A stretch of DNA of 64,000 nucleotides, from assembly GCA_002423125.1 (NCBI GenBank), contig DIUW01000045.1:59145-123144 (forward strand). Reading direction: 5' to 3'. A program made the position numbers and the translations under genes. Below the pieces are notes generated by a model. That model had not been told where the DNA came from and ran no database searches. It saw only the letters and a program-made list of their open reading frames with translations. Positions within the stretch are counted from its first letter, which is position 1; each line of letters begins with the position of its first letter. Of this stretch, positions 63,494 through 64,000 are shown piece after piece. The DNA is from Legionellaceae bacterium UBA6148. GTDB taxonomy: Bacteria > Pseudomonadota > Gammaproteobacteria > Legionellales > Legionellaceae.

Positions 63494-63863
63494 TTATTGA
63501 CTAAAACCTCGTCTCAATCCAGCAAGATTATCCTCAATTGCTTCTCGCATTTGAGGGAGTATTGCTTCCACCCTTTCAAATTGCGTCGAATAATCGTGAT
63601 TATTTTCGATCAAAAACTGGATGGTCACGGTCTGTTCAAAATTCTCAAGCAAATCATTGGCTGATTTGCCATGATAGTATTCTAGCAAAATGAGCCCCCC
63701 CCAATCGCGCGTTTTCTGGAGAAGTCTCTGGCTTTGTATCGTTATATGCCGCACACTGAAGGGGACTATAATGCGCAGAATCTTCACTTGCTAATTTTGT
63801 ATATTGCGCGACCACAACCATTTTCTGTTCTGGCAAAATATGACTTAAATCAGGTCTTGGCAT
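63494..63863 (-). pseudogene. Small gene split by a frameshift at a G8 tract
   Basis: MPRPDLSHILPEQKMVVVAQ begins at ATG 63863 behind GGGGGAG and continues to PETSPENARLGG, where it reads into eight Gs (63695-63702 on the plus strand as C) and is diverted to a stop at 63654. The other frame carries LILLEYYHGKSANDLLENFE, QTVTIQFLIENNHDY and AGLRRGFSQ to 63494. With seven Gs the two parts would join into one protein of about 122 residues. No family is recognised. It could be phase variable, a recent pseudogene or a sequencing error in the homopolymer. Confidence 0.6.
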
Positions 63864-63959
63864 AACTCCCCCTTAAAAAATAATCAATTACTCCGCTCGC
63901 TCTTTCACATATTGCAATCTAAATGCTAAATGATATGAGTTTTTTTGAACCGTTATTTT

Positions 63960-64000
63960 AAACTCAATTCCGTAGTTTTTGACTGTCGTCCCGGAATTTA
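63960..64000 (+). repeat. Interspersed repeat, family 6 (copy 2, cut by window end)
   Basis: AACTCAATTCCGTAGTTTTT followed by GACTGTCGTCCCGGAATTTA, matching 28518-28560 with few changes. It continues past the window. Confidence 0.8.

Overview
The window looks like chromosome of an intracellular-lifestyle gammaproteobacterium of the order Legionellales (Legionella/Coxiella relatives; genus not resolvable by eye). Reasons: an enhA-enhB-enhC locus (L,D-transpeptidase, small secreted protein, 1201-residue Sel1-repeat protein), a letA/uvrY-uvrC pair, a tkt-gap-pgk operon, an MFS transporter resembling the Pht group, and several large, helical, domain-less proteins of the kind that often turn out to be Dot/Icm substrates in this order. 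No dot/icm gene, rRNA, CRISPR array, transposase or phage module is visible.

Layout. 1-4.2 kb: ubiK, yifB, then pyrB/ruvX/yqgE on the minus strand and a cold-shock gene. 4.2-7.7 kb: a decay zone with a HigBA toxin-antitoxin remnant, a polysaccharide deacetylase, one multiply broken gene and several palindromic repeats. 7.7-11.2 kb: a single-module A-PCP-C nonribosomal peptide synthetase followed by a small HTH protein. 11.2-15.7 kb: cytochrome c oxidase assembly and heme A genes (sco1, ctaB, ctaA, a thioredoxin-like partner, SURF1, DUF2909). 15.8-23.5 kb: AhpD-like, pncC and dienelactone hydrolase genes, then the conserved truB-rbfA-infB-nusA-rimP operon headed by initiator tRNA-Met. 23.5-33.7 kb: fis, a YdgA-like protein, an MFS transporter, sseB-like, engB, a broken repeat-protein gene, mmsB-mmsA, dapB, yqaE and proQ. 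33.8-38.0 kb: tkt-gap-pgk. 38.1-49.7 kb: a large unknown protein divergent from an unknown membrane protein, prlC, two short minus-strand genes (one truncated), a Tyr/His-rich secreted repeat protein, rdgB, a TPR-methyltransferase fusion and another unknown membrane protein. 49.9-55.5 kb: rpsT, poxB, a variant glutamine synthetase and an unknown 537-residue protein. 55.7-64 kb: enhC-enhB-enhA, uvrC, letA and a frameshifted small gene.

The most striking feature outside the genes is the density of short palindromic or inverted-repeat elements: at least six families and about fifteen copies in 64 kb. They fill most intergenic gaps, lie directly against or inside stop codons of several genes, and one copy lies within a coding region. 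One family occurs in two stem versions whose two arms changed together, so base pairing seems to be maintained. Two simple-sequence tracts, (GATA)4 and G8, sit exactly where reading frames break and are candidates for slippage or phase variation. The NRPS and the uncharacterised large proteins are the best candidates for undescribed biology.
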